Below, one piece after another: positions 1-6,922 of a stretch of DNA of 34,406 bases. Source of the stretch: Lachnospiraceae bacterium (GTDB lineage: Bacteria > Bacillota > Clostridia > Lachnospirales > Lachnospiraceae). The DNA is taken from positions 1 to 34,406 of the forward strand of contig JAETRI010000049.1 in NCBI GenBank assembly GCA_021770245.1. Reading direction: 5' to 3'. Within the stretch, counting starts at the first letter, position 1. The number at the start of each line of letters is the position of its first letter. The position numbers and the translations under genes were made by a program. Below the pieces are notes generated by a model. The model did not search any database, had not been told where the DNA came from, and was given only the letters and a program-made list of their open reading frames with translations.

Positions 1-141
1 CGGACGAAAAGGCTCCGCTTTCCGGTTTCCTTTAAGTATCGGCCCTGCCAACAAATATAGTGTGTGAAAATGTTGGCGAAGTGCCAAAGATACCCTGCCG
101 GACCGGAACCGGGCCGACGAACTGATTTTCACGTCTGATGT
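1..141 (-). ncRNA. Structured RNA or leader of unknown class, running off the left edge
   Basis: A promoter at 148-176 would start a minus-strand transcript near 141 that enters this segment. No SD-plus-start codon is visible. The RNA can form a 7-bp closing stem between 111-117 and 39-45. Inside it, the segment at 71-77 can pair with 83-87 (5 bp, loop of 5) or with 47-53 (7 bp, GCCAACA with TGTTGGC), and these two pairings exclude each other. That is switch-like and could be a riboswitch, an attenuated leader or a 6S-type RNA. I could not match it to any known class, and the 3' part lies outside the window. The structure is read by eye, without a folding calculation. Confidence 0.4.
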
Positions 142-147
142 GTCTTT

Positions 148-176
148 ATTATAGACCATCGTTTGAAAGGCCGCAA
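148..176 (-). promoter_or_regulatory. Sigma-A type promoter for the left-edge RNA
   Basis: On the minus strand, -35 TTGCGG (171-176), a 17-nt spacer and a perfect -10 TATAAT (148-153). It points left, away from ribU. The 177-280 stretch behind it shows no gene or clear signal. Confidence 0.6.
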
Positions 177-280
177 GCTTTTTTCTCATTTATGTCAAAC
201 CTGTGCCCGGCCACAGCGGATAAGGAACGGCGAATTTAATGCAGGCTAAACTTTTCTGCTGCCATTCTCTATTGTTTCCC

Positions 281-329
281 CAGGACAGCAGGAACGGCCC
301 TGCGGCGCAGGGCCGTTCCTGCTGTCCTG
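281..329 (-). terminator. Long perfect inverted repeat, probable terminator after ribU
   Basis: Arms 281-302 and 308-329 are perfectly complementary, and the stem can extend one pair into the 5-nt loop. It lies about 30 nt past the ribU stop on the minus strand. There is no run of U directly after the stem on either strand, so it may be a 3'-stabilising or retroregulatory hairpin rather than a classical intrinsic terminator. A similar long hairpin occurs at 12151-12211. Confidence 0.5.
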
Positions 330-359
330 TCTGTTTCCCCCTTTTGGCGTCTGCCGACG

Positions 360-1085
360 TTACCTGGAAGAATGAAGGATCGGGCTCAGCTTCTTATATA
401 CCAGCATAGTCACCAGGGATACGATCCCACCCTTTAACAGGTTCATGGGCGCAACGGCAAAGATAACGAAGGTGGCGACGTTATTGATGGCCGGATTGAT
501 GGCGTGGCCCATTTCGATGATGTTTTCCAGAGGCAGGCCGTAGAGCTGGGCGAATTTGGGAAGCAGGTATACGGCGTTGAAAGCCGTGCCGAAAACGGTC
601 ATCACGAGCGTCCCCGCCACACAGCCTGCGACGGCGTTTTTCTTCGTTTTATGAAAAAGATACAGAATCGACGCCGGAAGCAGGAAGCTGCAGCCGATCA
701 CAAAATTGGCCAGATCGCCCACAAAGGCGGTGGAGGTGCCCTTAAACAGCAGCTTCAGGACGATCTTGCAGAATTCGATCATGACGCTGGCCACCGGGCC
801 GAACGCGAACGCTCCGATCAGGGCCGGAAGCTCGCTGAAGTCCAGCTTGTAAAAGCCGGGGGCAAAGGGCACCGCGAAGTCCATCATATGCAGGATCGTG
901 GCGATCGCGGAAAATACACCGATCATGGCTATCTTTCTCGTGGTCAGCGTCCGCTCGCTCCGGCCGCTCTTTTTCTTTTCCAGGCGTTCCGCCGCGTAGG
1001 CGATCACCACCATGGATACCACGATCCCCAAAAATTCCAGGACAAAGATCAGGTTTTCGGTTACTGTCTGCATTAAGCTGTTCAT
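360..1085 (-). CDS. ribU: Riboflavin ECF transporter S component RibU
   Basis: An integral membrane substrate-binding subunit that, with the shared ECF module (T component and two ATPases, not in this window), imports riboflavin. The 241-aa product has about six hydrophobic segments and the RibU-type blocks FYKLDFSELPALIGAFAFGP and KGTSTAFVGDLANF. An extra N-terminal membrane segment followed by a basic linker (about residues 8-45) precedes the S-component core. I chose ATG 1085 because GGGAG lies just upstream; a longer reading frame would extend through a hairpin element without its own SD. The FMN riboswitch and terminator upstream (1213-1470) independently support riboflavin import and repression by FMN. 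Confidence in the family is high. Confidence 0.93.
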   Translation of the reverse strand: MNSLMQTVTENLIFVLEFLGIVVSMVVIAYAAERLEKKKSGRSERTLTTRKIAMIGVFSAIATILHMMDFAVPFAPGFYKLDFSELPALIGAFAFGPVASVMIEFCKIVLKLLFKGTSTAFVGDLANFVIGCSFLLPASILYLFHKTKKNAVAGCVAGTLVMTVFGTAFNAVYLLPKFAQLYGLPLENIIEMGHAINPAINNVATFVIFAVAPMNLLKGGIVSLVTMLVYKKLSPILHSSR

Positions 1086-1122
1086 ATCTGGCTCCCATCT
1101 GCGCGCTCCGGCGCGCGTACAC
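1086..1122 (-). repeat. Hairpin-SD leader element, copy 1 (ribU)
   Basis: A GCGCGC-CGGA-GCGCGC hairpin (1101-1116) is followed on the minus strand by AGATGGGAGCC and four bases before ATG. The same arrangement precedes pilM, abfA and the DUF1700 gene. The GGGAG core is the ribosome binding site, so the repeat supplies the start signal. Confidence 0.7.
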
Positions 1123-1212
1123 ATAAGGGGGCGTGAGCGATTTGACTCTCCCGCCCGTTTGGGAAAATCCTTCCGTCATCCTCCGGAACAAGGCAAAAAA
1201 TCCCCGGAGAAT

Positions 1213-1241
1213 AAAAAATCCCGGGGAACCTGCTCCCCGGG
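1213..1241 (-). terminator. ribU: Intrinsic terminator, expression platform of the FMN riboswitch
   Basis: On the minus strand, stem CCCGGGGA / TTCCCCGGG (1220-1241) is followed by ATTTTTTATT. It lies between the FMN aptamer and the ribU start, as expected for transcription attenuation when FMN is bound. Confidence 0.85.
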
Positions 1242-1330
1242 TCGATGTACGGCGTTTTCCAGGATTTCGCCGTCCTTCCCGACGGCAGGGCCGCAGAGGG
1301 AAACGGTTTGTAGATATCCTGGTATCTGCT

Positions 1331-1470
1331 CTTCTTCCATCCAGACTGTACTGTCGGTTCCGGATTCGCACCGGATCAGCCGCCATAAGCGGGTCGCGGA
1401 CTTTTCCGGGACGCGCCTGCGTCCACGGCATCACCGCCGGTAGGGAATTGCACCCGACCCTGAAGAATCT
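1331..1470 (-). promoter_or_regulatory. FMN riboswitch (RFN element)
   Basis: Read on the minus strand, the conserved RFN blocks appear in order: AGGGTCGGGTGCAATTCC, CTACCGGCGGTGATG, AAGTCCGCGA, GATCCGGTGCGAATCCGG and ACAGTCTGGATG with the closing GAAGAAG. The ends pair (GATTCTTC with GAAGAAG). The aptamer senses FMN, and the terminator at 1213-1241 is the likely output, so ribU should be off when FMN is abundant. Confidence 0.96.
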
Positions 1471-1488
1471 TCCTTTATTCCAGTAGGT

Positions 1489-1517
1489 ATTATAAATCTT
1501 TATAAGTCTTTATGCAA
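1489..1517 (-). promoter_or_regulatory. Promoter of the FMN riboswitch-ribU transcript
   Basis: Minus strand: -35 TTGCAT (1512-1517), 17-nt spacer, -10 TATAAT (1489-1494). Transcription would start about 12 nt before the aptamer P1 stem. Confidence 0.8.
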
Positions 1518-1851
1518 TCACTTTTTTCATGAATATTTGATTGCAGCTATAAGCTGCGCTATGAAATAACAGTTTAAGTTGAGCGAGATTCTACAATCAC
1601 AAAATGAGGCTGTAACACTCTATGAGGCTCATACAGACGTTTCAGGTTATTGTGTGGGAATTTTGGGCATCAAAATAAGCCAGCGGACAGCCCTTTCAGG
1701 TTATTCACTGACTTATTTATGTGTCCAAAATATTCAGTTTATAAATATGATCATATCTTTATATCAAAGCTCTTTTATCTTCTTTGGTGTAAAATTGATG
1801 TAAATCTATTCCAACAAATACGCTCTCCCCGGCCCTTTATCCTGCGGCCTC
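1518..1851. other. AT-rich intergenic stretch without a supported gene
   Basis: This stretch separates the ribU promoter from the 3' end of the pilus operon. It is clearly more AT-rich than its neighbours. The 12-mer TTTCAGGTTATT occurs twice (1640-1651, 1694-1705). Short open frames exist, but none has a convincing SD or recognisable product. No intrinsic terminator for the pilus operon is obvious. It may be a degenerate interspersed repeat or a mobile-element remnant. Confidence 0.4.
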
Positions 1852-2457
1852 CTATTCCGAAACGGCCTCCGTGGGTTCTGCCAGATACTCGAAGAATACG
1901 ATGGTTCCGGTGACCGTCACATTGCCCGGATTGCTCCCAAAGGAGGGGCCAAGATTGTCCCACAGAGCGAAGACCTGGCCGTCCCCGATGGAGATGTGAA
2001 TGTCGTCCAGCATACAGCGGTAAGAGCTGTCGTGGAGCCGCTGCAGCACCGTCTTGGCGGACTCATAGTCCACGGTGTTGAAGACCATGGAAATTTCCCG
2101 GCGGACGATGGATTCCGTCGTGTCCACCGTCCCGAAGGTAAGGGTATAGTCCTGCGTCCCTGACAGGATCGAGTTCAGTTCGAACATCACCGGCTTGAGG
2201 TTGTCGTAGTCCGAAATGCCCAGGAGCGCCGGTGTTATTGAAAACAACTCTTCCAGCTCCTTTTCCATCCGGTTCTTTTCGTCCAGACGGTACTGTGCCG
2301 CCTCCGTCTCGACCCGGCAGGATTCCGCCGTCCCCAGGCACCGGTCACGCTCCGCCGTCATCGGCGTATAGTACAGCAGGATATAGCCGCTGACCAGCAC
2401 CAGCACGCCCAGCACGCCCAGCAGCATCCATTCCCGGGCCGTCAGTTGTCTTCTCAT
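1852..2457 (-). CDS. pilO: PilO-like type IV pilus inner-membrane alignment protein
   Basis: The 201-aa protein has a short cytoplasmic N-terminus, one membrane helix (about residues 12-30, LLGVLGVLVLVSGYILLYY), a coiled-coil-prone segment (about 35-70) and an extracytoplasmic alpha/beta domain. That is the architecture of PilO/GspM-type proteins that link the pilus motor to the membrane. Its start overlaps the stop of the PilN-like gene by 4 nt (ATGA), implying translational coupling. Direct sequence similarity to PilO is weak by eye; the call rests on topology plus position after pilM and pilN. It is the last gene of the operon. It may be specific to monoderm pili, which lack the outer-membrane partners. 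Confidence 0.75.
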   Translation of the reverse strand: MRRQLTAREWMLLGVLGVLVLVSGYILLYYTPMTAERDRCLGTAESCRVETEAAQYRLDEKNRMEKELEELFSITPALLGISDYDNLKPVMFELNSILSGTQDYTLTFGTVDTTESIVRREISMVFNTVDYESAKTVLQRLHDSSYRCMLDDIHISIGDGQVFALWDNLGPSFGSNPGNVTVTGTIVFFEYLAEPTEAVSE

Positions 2458-3026
2458 CCCTCCTCCACCTCCTTCTGCAGCAGGATCGTTATGTTTGTCT
2501 TCACCGGCGCGCTGTAATCCACCGCAGAACCTTCCTCCTGTGTCGTGGACGCCGTGCTCACCATGGTGGAGGCCACAAGGGGCGACTCCTCCAGCCTTTT
2601 AACGATCTGCGCGGTCTCTGCCAGGGTCACGCCGGAGAACTCGAGCTGGACCGTGTCCCCGGTAACGGAAATGACCTGCATGGAGGCGGCAGTCCCCACC
2701 GTTTTGTCCAGCAGGGACAGGATTTCCATCCGGTCGATTAACGCACGCTCCTCGTCGGTGGCGGCATAACGGCAGTAGCGTTCTTTCACCTCGTCGTAGT
2801 CCGCAAGCTGGAGCATCACGTCGTTTAAACGTCCCTCTTCCACGGCCAGGGTATGCCGGGCCTCCTCGACCTCCACCCAGAGGTCATAAATCAAGAGTTT
2901 ACTAAGCCCCAGCAGGCACACCAGGACGAACAGCACGTACAGCGCCACGGTGGCCGGCTTCGTGGTACGATCGGGTTTGTAGAAAAGGTTCATGGAGCTC
3001 TTCAGCCGATAGGCTTTCTTCTTCAT
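2454..3026 (-). CDS. pilN: PilN-like type IV pilus assembly protein
   Basis: The 190-aa product carries a cytoplasmic N-terminal peptide containing MNLFYKP. That is the place where PilN proteins have the INLLP-type motif that docks onto PilM. A single membrane helix follows (about 24-45, VALYVLFVLVCLLGLSKLLI), then a coiled-coil region (about 50-80) and a ferredoxin-like C-terminal domain. Start 3026 was chosen because AGGGGAATGAG precedes it and it sits next to the pilM stop (3028-3030), giving coupled translation. Upstream in-frame ATGs lie inside pilM and lack an SD. PilN and PilO normally form a heterodimer connecting PilM to the pilus machinery. Confidence 0.8.
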   Translation of the reverse strand: MKKKAYRLKSSMNLFYKPDRTTKPATVALYVLFVLVCLLGLSKLLIYDLWVEVEEARHTLAVEEGRLNDVMLQLADYDEVKERYCRYAATDEERALIDRMEILSLLDKTVGTAASMQVISVTGDTVQLEFSGVTLAETAQIVKRLEESPLVASTMVSTASTTQEEGSAVDYSAPVKTNITILLQKEVEEG

Positions 3027-3027
3027 C

Positions 3028-4002
3028 TCATTCCCCTCCCATGGCCGCGCCCGCGGCAAATATCCCTGCGGCGGCAGATTCCCCGGCCTCCGGCAGCAGA
3101 TCCGACGGTTCCAGCAGGGGCAGATCCACCGCATTTGCGATGCTCTCCCGCAGCTGCGGCATGGCCGCGCCGCCGCCCACCAGGTAGATCCCCTCCAGCC
3201 TGTTGGAGCGGTAGGTGAACCGGTAGAAGTTGATCACCTTCAGGATTTCCACGGCTATCTGCTCACACACCTCGGCCACGGCGGGGAGGCCCAGCACATC
3301 CCGGAAATTCGAAACCTTATGCGTATTGGCAAGGAAAGGATCCACGCCCGTCTCTGCCGCCACGATACCATCCAGGTTCCGTCCGCCCAGGGCGATCTGC
3401 CTGGTGGCCTGGATCCGGTCCTTGTTGACGACGGTAATCCTTGTGACCTGGTGGCCCAGATCCACAAAGCAGAATTCCTCCGTCTCCCGGTTCCGGCACA
3501 GCTGTATCAAAGCCATCTCCTGGGGCAGGACGGTCTTCAGATGCAGGCCCGCCTGTCGGAACATCTTCGTATAGCCCGCCAGGATCTGCTTGGAGGCCAC
3601 CGCCGCCATGACAGGCACGTTCCGTTCCTCTTCCTCCTCTTCGGAGGCGGCGCAGGCCGCATAGTCGCAGCAGTACTGGTCCGCCATGCCCAGGATGAAG
3701 TCCGAAAATTCATAGGGCAGGTTCATCTTGAGCTGCTCCTCGGTCATGCGCGGCAGGTTCACCAGGCGGCAGATCACCTGGCCGGGCGGAAGCACCAGGG
3801 ACGCCCGCCCGCGTGGCAGGGACAGTTCCTTCCTGGTCTGCTTCAAAAACTGCGCAAAGGCATGGGGCAGAATGATCTGTCCCGAATCGTCCACCATATT
3901 CTCCGGCAGACGGACTTCTTCGACGCGGACCTCCTTTTTCCGAAGGACCGCGATTTTCAGGCTGCTGCTTCCGATGTCGAATCCCAGCCGCGTTTTTCCC
4001 AT
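3028..4002 (-). CDS. pilM: PilM, actin-like cytoplasmic pilus assembly ATPase
   Basis: A 324-aa actin-fold protein of the PilM/FtsA/MreB class. It begins with the phosphate-1 loop GFDIGSSSLKIAVL. A second nucleotide motif lies around FVDLGHQVTRITVV (about residues 170-185). The adenosine loop YLVGGGAAMPQL is near 285-296. PilM polymerises or rings under the inner membrane and links PilN/PilO to the PilB and PilT motors. The start has GGGAGC supplied by a hairpin element. The gene follows the prepilin peptidase gene after 82 nt and is coupled to pilN. Length is near the usual size for the family. Confidence 0.93.
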   Translation of the reverse strand: MGKTRLGFDIGSSSLKIAVLRKKEVRVEEVRLPENMVDDSGQIILPHAFAQFLKQTRKELSLPRGRASLVLPPGQVICRLVNLPRMTEEQLKMNLPYEFSDFILGMADQYCCDYAACAASEEEEEERNVPVMAAVASKQILAGYTKMFRQAGLHLKTVLPQEMALIQLCRNRETEEFCFVDLGHQVTRITVVNKDRIQATRQIALGGRNLDGIVAAETGVDPFLANTHKVSNFRDVLGLPAVAEVCEQIAVEILKVINFYRFTYRSNRLEGIYLVGGGAAMPQLRESIANAVDLPLLEPSDLLPEAGESAAAGIFAAGAAMGGE

Positions 4003-4039
4003 AGTTGGCTCCCATCCGCGCTTTCGCGCACATACAAAT
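4003..4039 (-). repeat. Hairpin-SD leader element, copy 2 (pilM)
   Basis: A GTGCGCGAAAGCGCGGATGGGAGCC-type block on the minus strand: a GCGC hairpin, then GGGAGCC, four bases and ATG. Same layout as the ribU, abfA and DUF1700 leaders. Confidence 0.7.
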
Positions 4040-4084
4040 CAGGGGGAAGGAAAAGATCTGAAAATCCCCCTCCCTTCTCTCCTC

Positions 4085-4864
4085 TCAAAACAGGCTGAAG
4101 TACCAGGCCAGCACCGGCCCGCCGCAGCATACCGTAAGCACCGCCCCAGCCGCCAGGAAAGGCCCGAAGGGGAGGGCGGACCCCTTCCCGTGCCCTGTAA
4201 GCGCGGCCCAGACAAGGCCCAGCAGGCAGGCAGCCAGCAGGGTGAGCAGCATCTCCGCCCAGCCCAGATAGAGGGCCAGGATAAAGAGCAGTTTGATGTC
4301 GCCGCCGCCCATGGCTTCCTTCCCGGACAGTTTTTCGAATACCAGGACCAGGGCCAGCAGGGCAGCCGGGATGGCGCAGGCCGCCGCCGCTGCCAGGATC
4401 TCCCCTTTCCCCTGTCCCAGGAGTAAAAACCAGGCCGCCCGGTTTGCGGCCGCCGCAAGCAGCAGGCCGTCGGGGATGATCCGCTTCTCTCTGTCCGTGA
4501 GGCTTAAGGCCAGCAGGAGGGCGGCGAGGGCCGCCCACTGGGCCAGCTCCCGGGACGGGCCGAAGCGCAGGCCAAGCCCGGCCAGGGCCAGGGCGCCCGC
4601 CAGCTCGGAGGCCAGGCAGCCGGCAGGGATCCGCTCCCCGCAGTATCTGCACCGTCCCCGGCGGTAAAGGAAACTGAATACCGGGATCAGATCCCAAATC
4701 CCCAGCGTATGGCCGCAGGAGGCGCAGCGGGAGCGGCCCTTCAGAAATCCCGGTTCCCCTGCCGCCCAGCGGGAGACGGCGCAGTCCAGGAAGCTCCCCA
4801 GAGCCGCGCCGGATACGGCCAGCCAGAAGCAGAGAAATGCGGTGATGATCTGTTCTTCTTCCAT
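4085..4864 (-). CDS. pilD: Prepilin peptidase (PilD/GspO type, A24 aspartic protease)
   Basis: An integral membrane protease that cleaves the class III leader of the four prepilins in this operon and may N-methylate the new N-terminus. The 259-aa protein has the N-terminal SFLDC block, a two-pair zinc motif (CASCGH and CRYCGE, about residues 47-75) and several membrane helices. Both catalytic aspartates of the A24 family are visible: LTDREKRIIPD (about 142-152) and the GxGD-type motif MGGGDIKLL (about 196-204). The full N-terminal zinc domain implies a bifunctional enzyme rather than the short protease-only type. AAAGGAGGAACCT precedes the start. A 318-nt hairpin-rich gap separates it from the major pilin gene. 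Confidence 0.94.
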   Translation of the reverse strand: MEEEQIITAFLCFWLAVSGAALGSFLDCAVSRWAAGEPGFLKGRSRCASCGHTLGIWDLIPVFSFLYRRGRCRYCGERIPAGCLASELAGALALAGLGLRFGPSRELAQWAALAALLLALSLTDREKRIIPDGLLLAAAANRAAWFLLLGQGKGEILAAAAACAIPAALLALVLVFEKLSGKEAMGGGDIKLLFILALYLGWAEMLLTLLAACLLGLVWAALTGHGKGSALPFGPFLAAGAVLTVCCGGPVLAWYFSLF

Positions 4865-5182
4865 AGGTTCCTCCTTTGGGTGAAGCGGGTTTGCACCCTG
4901 CCGGGCCCTCTATGGACAAGCTGCTTTCCGCACCGTCCGGGCGTCTTTGGGAAGGGAAATACCGGCATCCTATGGGGCGTTTTTTGAAAGTGACATTTTC
5001 CGTACCGCCTGGACAATCCATTTAGGCAGGGGACGGTCTCCGCGCGGTCCCGGACTTTCTCATTTCCGGCGTATGAGGCCGGAAGGAGGACAGGGGCAGT
5101 GCGGAGGACGCCCCCTGTGAGGCGTCCTCCCCCGCCCTGCGCCAACCCGGAGGGGGCGGGGGAGATGTGATGTGGGTCATAC
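4865..5182 (-). other. Hairpin-rich gap between the major pilin and prepilin peptidase genes
   Basis: No gene is supported here. On the minus strand, just after the pilin stop, three GC-rich hairpins follow one another: CCCCCGCCC with GGGCGGGGG (about 5125-5160), GAGGACGCC with GGCGTCCTC (about 5104-5130), and TTCCGGC with GCCGGAA (about 5064-5086). None has a U-tract. They look like 3'-end stabilisers or partial terminators. They could keep the major pilin message more abundant than the downstream machinery genes. Confidence 0.45.
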
Positions 5183-5608
5183 TTAAGGGGTGTTGATTGC
5201 TGTCATGCACAAGTTCTCTTGGGGATCACTGCCATCGTCTTTCACCCATTTAATATCCACAACAGCATTCGTATCAATCTTAACCTGTATAATTCTGTCC
5301 TCATGAGTTGAGCACTTTCCATATGCTGGGGCAGCGTCAGCAACATCCGTTTCCAAACAGCCGTCTTGGGCATTGTAATAGTAAGCCGTAGTGCCACCAG
5401 TTACCTCCCCCAGTAAGTACTGTGCAACAATCTCCGCCTTAGCGGCACGTTCATTGGCAGCGTCGGTGGCTTGGCGGGCTTTTTCCAGCGCGCTAGAAAA
5501 AATCGGGATGGAGATCGCAATCAGGATCGCAATAATGGCCACCACGATCAGCATTTCCATCAAGGTGAAGCCGCCCTGTTTCTTAAGTTTCTCTTTCAGA
5601 TTGTTCAT
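5183..5608 (-). CDS. pilA: Major type IV prepilin (PilA-like)
   Basis: The 141-aa prepilin has a short charged leader ending QGG, then FTLMEMLIVVAIIAILIA: cleavage after Gly, N-terminal Phe and the Glu at mature position 5 needed for assembly. The hydrophobic helix (about residues 13-33) continues into an amphipathic alpha-helix and a small beta domain with three cysteines, two of which (DGC, GKC) could form a loop. AAGGAAGG precedes the start. It lies after pilC and before pilD and, being the only canonical F-start pilin, is probably the main subunit. The C-terminal domain is not one I recognise. Confidence 0.9.
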   Translation of the reverse strand: MNNLKEKLKKQGGFTLMEMLIVVAIIAILIAISIPIFSSALEKARQATDAANERAAKAEIVAQYLLGEVTGGTTAYYYNAQDGCLETDVADAAPAYGKCSTHEDRIIQVKIDTNAVVDIKWVKDDGSDPQENLCMTAINTP

Positions 5609-5695
5609 AAAATAGATACCTTCCTTTCAACCTTACTTGTCATTTTAGGTATGTATATCCACAGCCCCGGGTTGGCGAGGGCGGAATACCGAAAT

Positions 5696-6904
5696 TTATA
5701 TGCCTTGGTACATGCTGAACATGGGCAGATAGACGGCCAGCAGGATGATGACCACAAAGACAGACAGCACCACGATGATGGCGGGTTCCAAAAGGCTGAT
5801 GGCCCGCTTGACGCGCACCTCCGTCTCGTTGTCGTAGTACTCGGCCAATACGTTCAGCGTATCCTCCATGGAACCGGAGGATTCGCCCACCGCCGCCATC
5901 TGCGTCAGCATGGCGGGCAGTTCTTTGGCATAGCCCAGACATTCCCCCAGCGGATGCCCTCCCTCCACCCCGGGCAGGGTATCCAGTACCTCCGCAGACA
6001 TGCACAGGTTCGTCATCGTCCTGCCGGCCACATCGATGGCCTGCAGGATGGGCATCCCCGCCGTGAGCAGCATGCTCATCGTATGGGAAAACTGGCTGGA
6101 GTTGGACATGCGTACGATGTTCCCGATTACGGGCAGCTTCAGCTGGCACCGCGACAGGGCCAGCCCTCCCTTTTCCGTAAGGGCGTACAGCCGCAAAAGG
6201 AAGACGGCCAGCAGGATCAGGCCCAGCACCGCCAGGCCCCATTTCTGGACGAAGCGGCTGGTGGCGATGAGGATCCGCGTCGGCCAGGGCAGCTCGATCC
6301 CCATGGATTCAAACAGCGTCGTAAACGTGGGCACGGCATAGCCCATGATGATGGCCACGACGATCACCGCCACAAAGATGACGAAAGCGGGGTAGGTCAA
6401 GGCAGACGTCACGCTCTCCCGCGTCTTGTTCATCCGCTCGAAATAATCCGCCATACGTTCGAAGGAGGAGAGCAGGTCGCCCGATTCCTCCCCGGCCCGG
6501 ATGGTCTCCCGGAAAGTGACCGGGAGGGCTTTGGCGCCGCGCTGTTCAAAGCTGTAGCTTAAGGACCAGCCGTTGGATACGTCCTCGGATACCTGGCGGA
6601 GGAGGGCGGAGAGGTTCTTGTCGGAGCACTGGCCCGCCGCCAGGTCCACGGCCTGTACCAGGGGCAGGCCCGCTTTGAGGATAATGGAAAACTGCCGGCA
6701 GGTGAGGGACAGGCTCTTGGCGTTGATCTTATGAAGTTTGGACAAAGGGTCCCGGGCAGCGGCTTTGGGGACCTCCTTAATGGAGAGGACGATCTCGCAG
6801 CTTTGGCGGATCTGGTTCACGGCGTCGGTACGGCTCACGGCCTCCACCACGCCGGAGACCCTTTCGCCGCTGCTGTAGCCGCCCTCATATTTATATGTAG
6901 GCAT
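5696..6904 (-). CDS. pilC: PilC, type IV pilus inner-membrane platform protein (GspF family)
   Basis: The 402-aa polytopic membrane protein carries two T2SSF (GspF) domains, about residues 65-190 and 265-390. Each has a cytoplasmic helical bundle and membrane helices; hydrophobic segments occur near 165-190, 215-235 and 370-395. Conserved blocks include CRQFSIILKAGLPLVQA, LPVTFRETIRAGEESGDL and MAAVGESSGSM. It is the rotor-like platform on which the PilB and PilT ATPases act. The length is normal for the family. The gene lies 18 nt after pilT, in the classical pilB-pilT-pilC order. Confidence 0.95.
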   Translation of the reverse strand: MPTYKYEGGYSSGERVSGVVEAVSRTDAVNQIRQSCEIVLSIKEVPKAAARDPLSKLHKINAKSLSLTCRQFSIILKAGLPLVQAVDLAAGQCSDKNLSALLRQVSEDVSNGWSLSYSFEQRGAKALPVTFRETIRAGEESGDLLSSFERMADYFERMNKTRESVTSALTYPAFVIFVAVIVVAIIMGYAVPTFTTLFESMGIELPWPTRILIATSRFVQKWGLAVLGLILLAVFLLRLYALTEKGGLALSRCQLKLPVIGNIVRMSNSSQFSHTMSMLLTAGMPILQAIDVAGRTMTNLCMSAEVLDTLPGVEGGHPLGECLGYAKELPAMLTQMAAVGESSGSMEDTLNVLAEYYDNETEVRVKRAISLLEPAIIVVLSVFVVIILLAVYLPMFSMYQGI

Positions 6905-6922
6905 AAATCAGTCTCCTTCTTA

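Noticed and set aside
2063-2341. Short minus-strand frame inside the PilO-like gene
   Set aside because: Overlaps the supported gene in another frame and lacks an SD.
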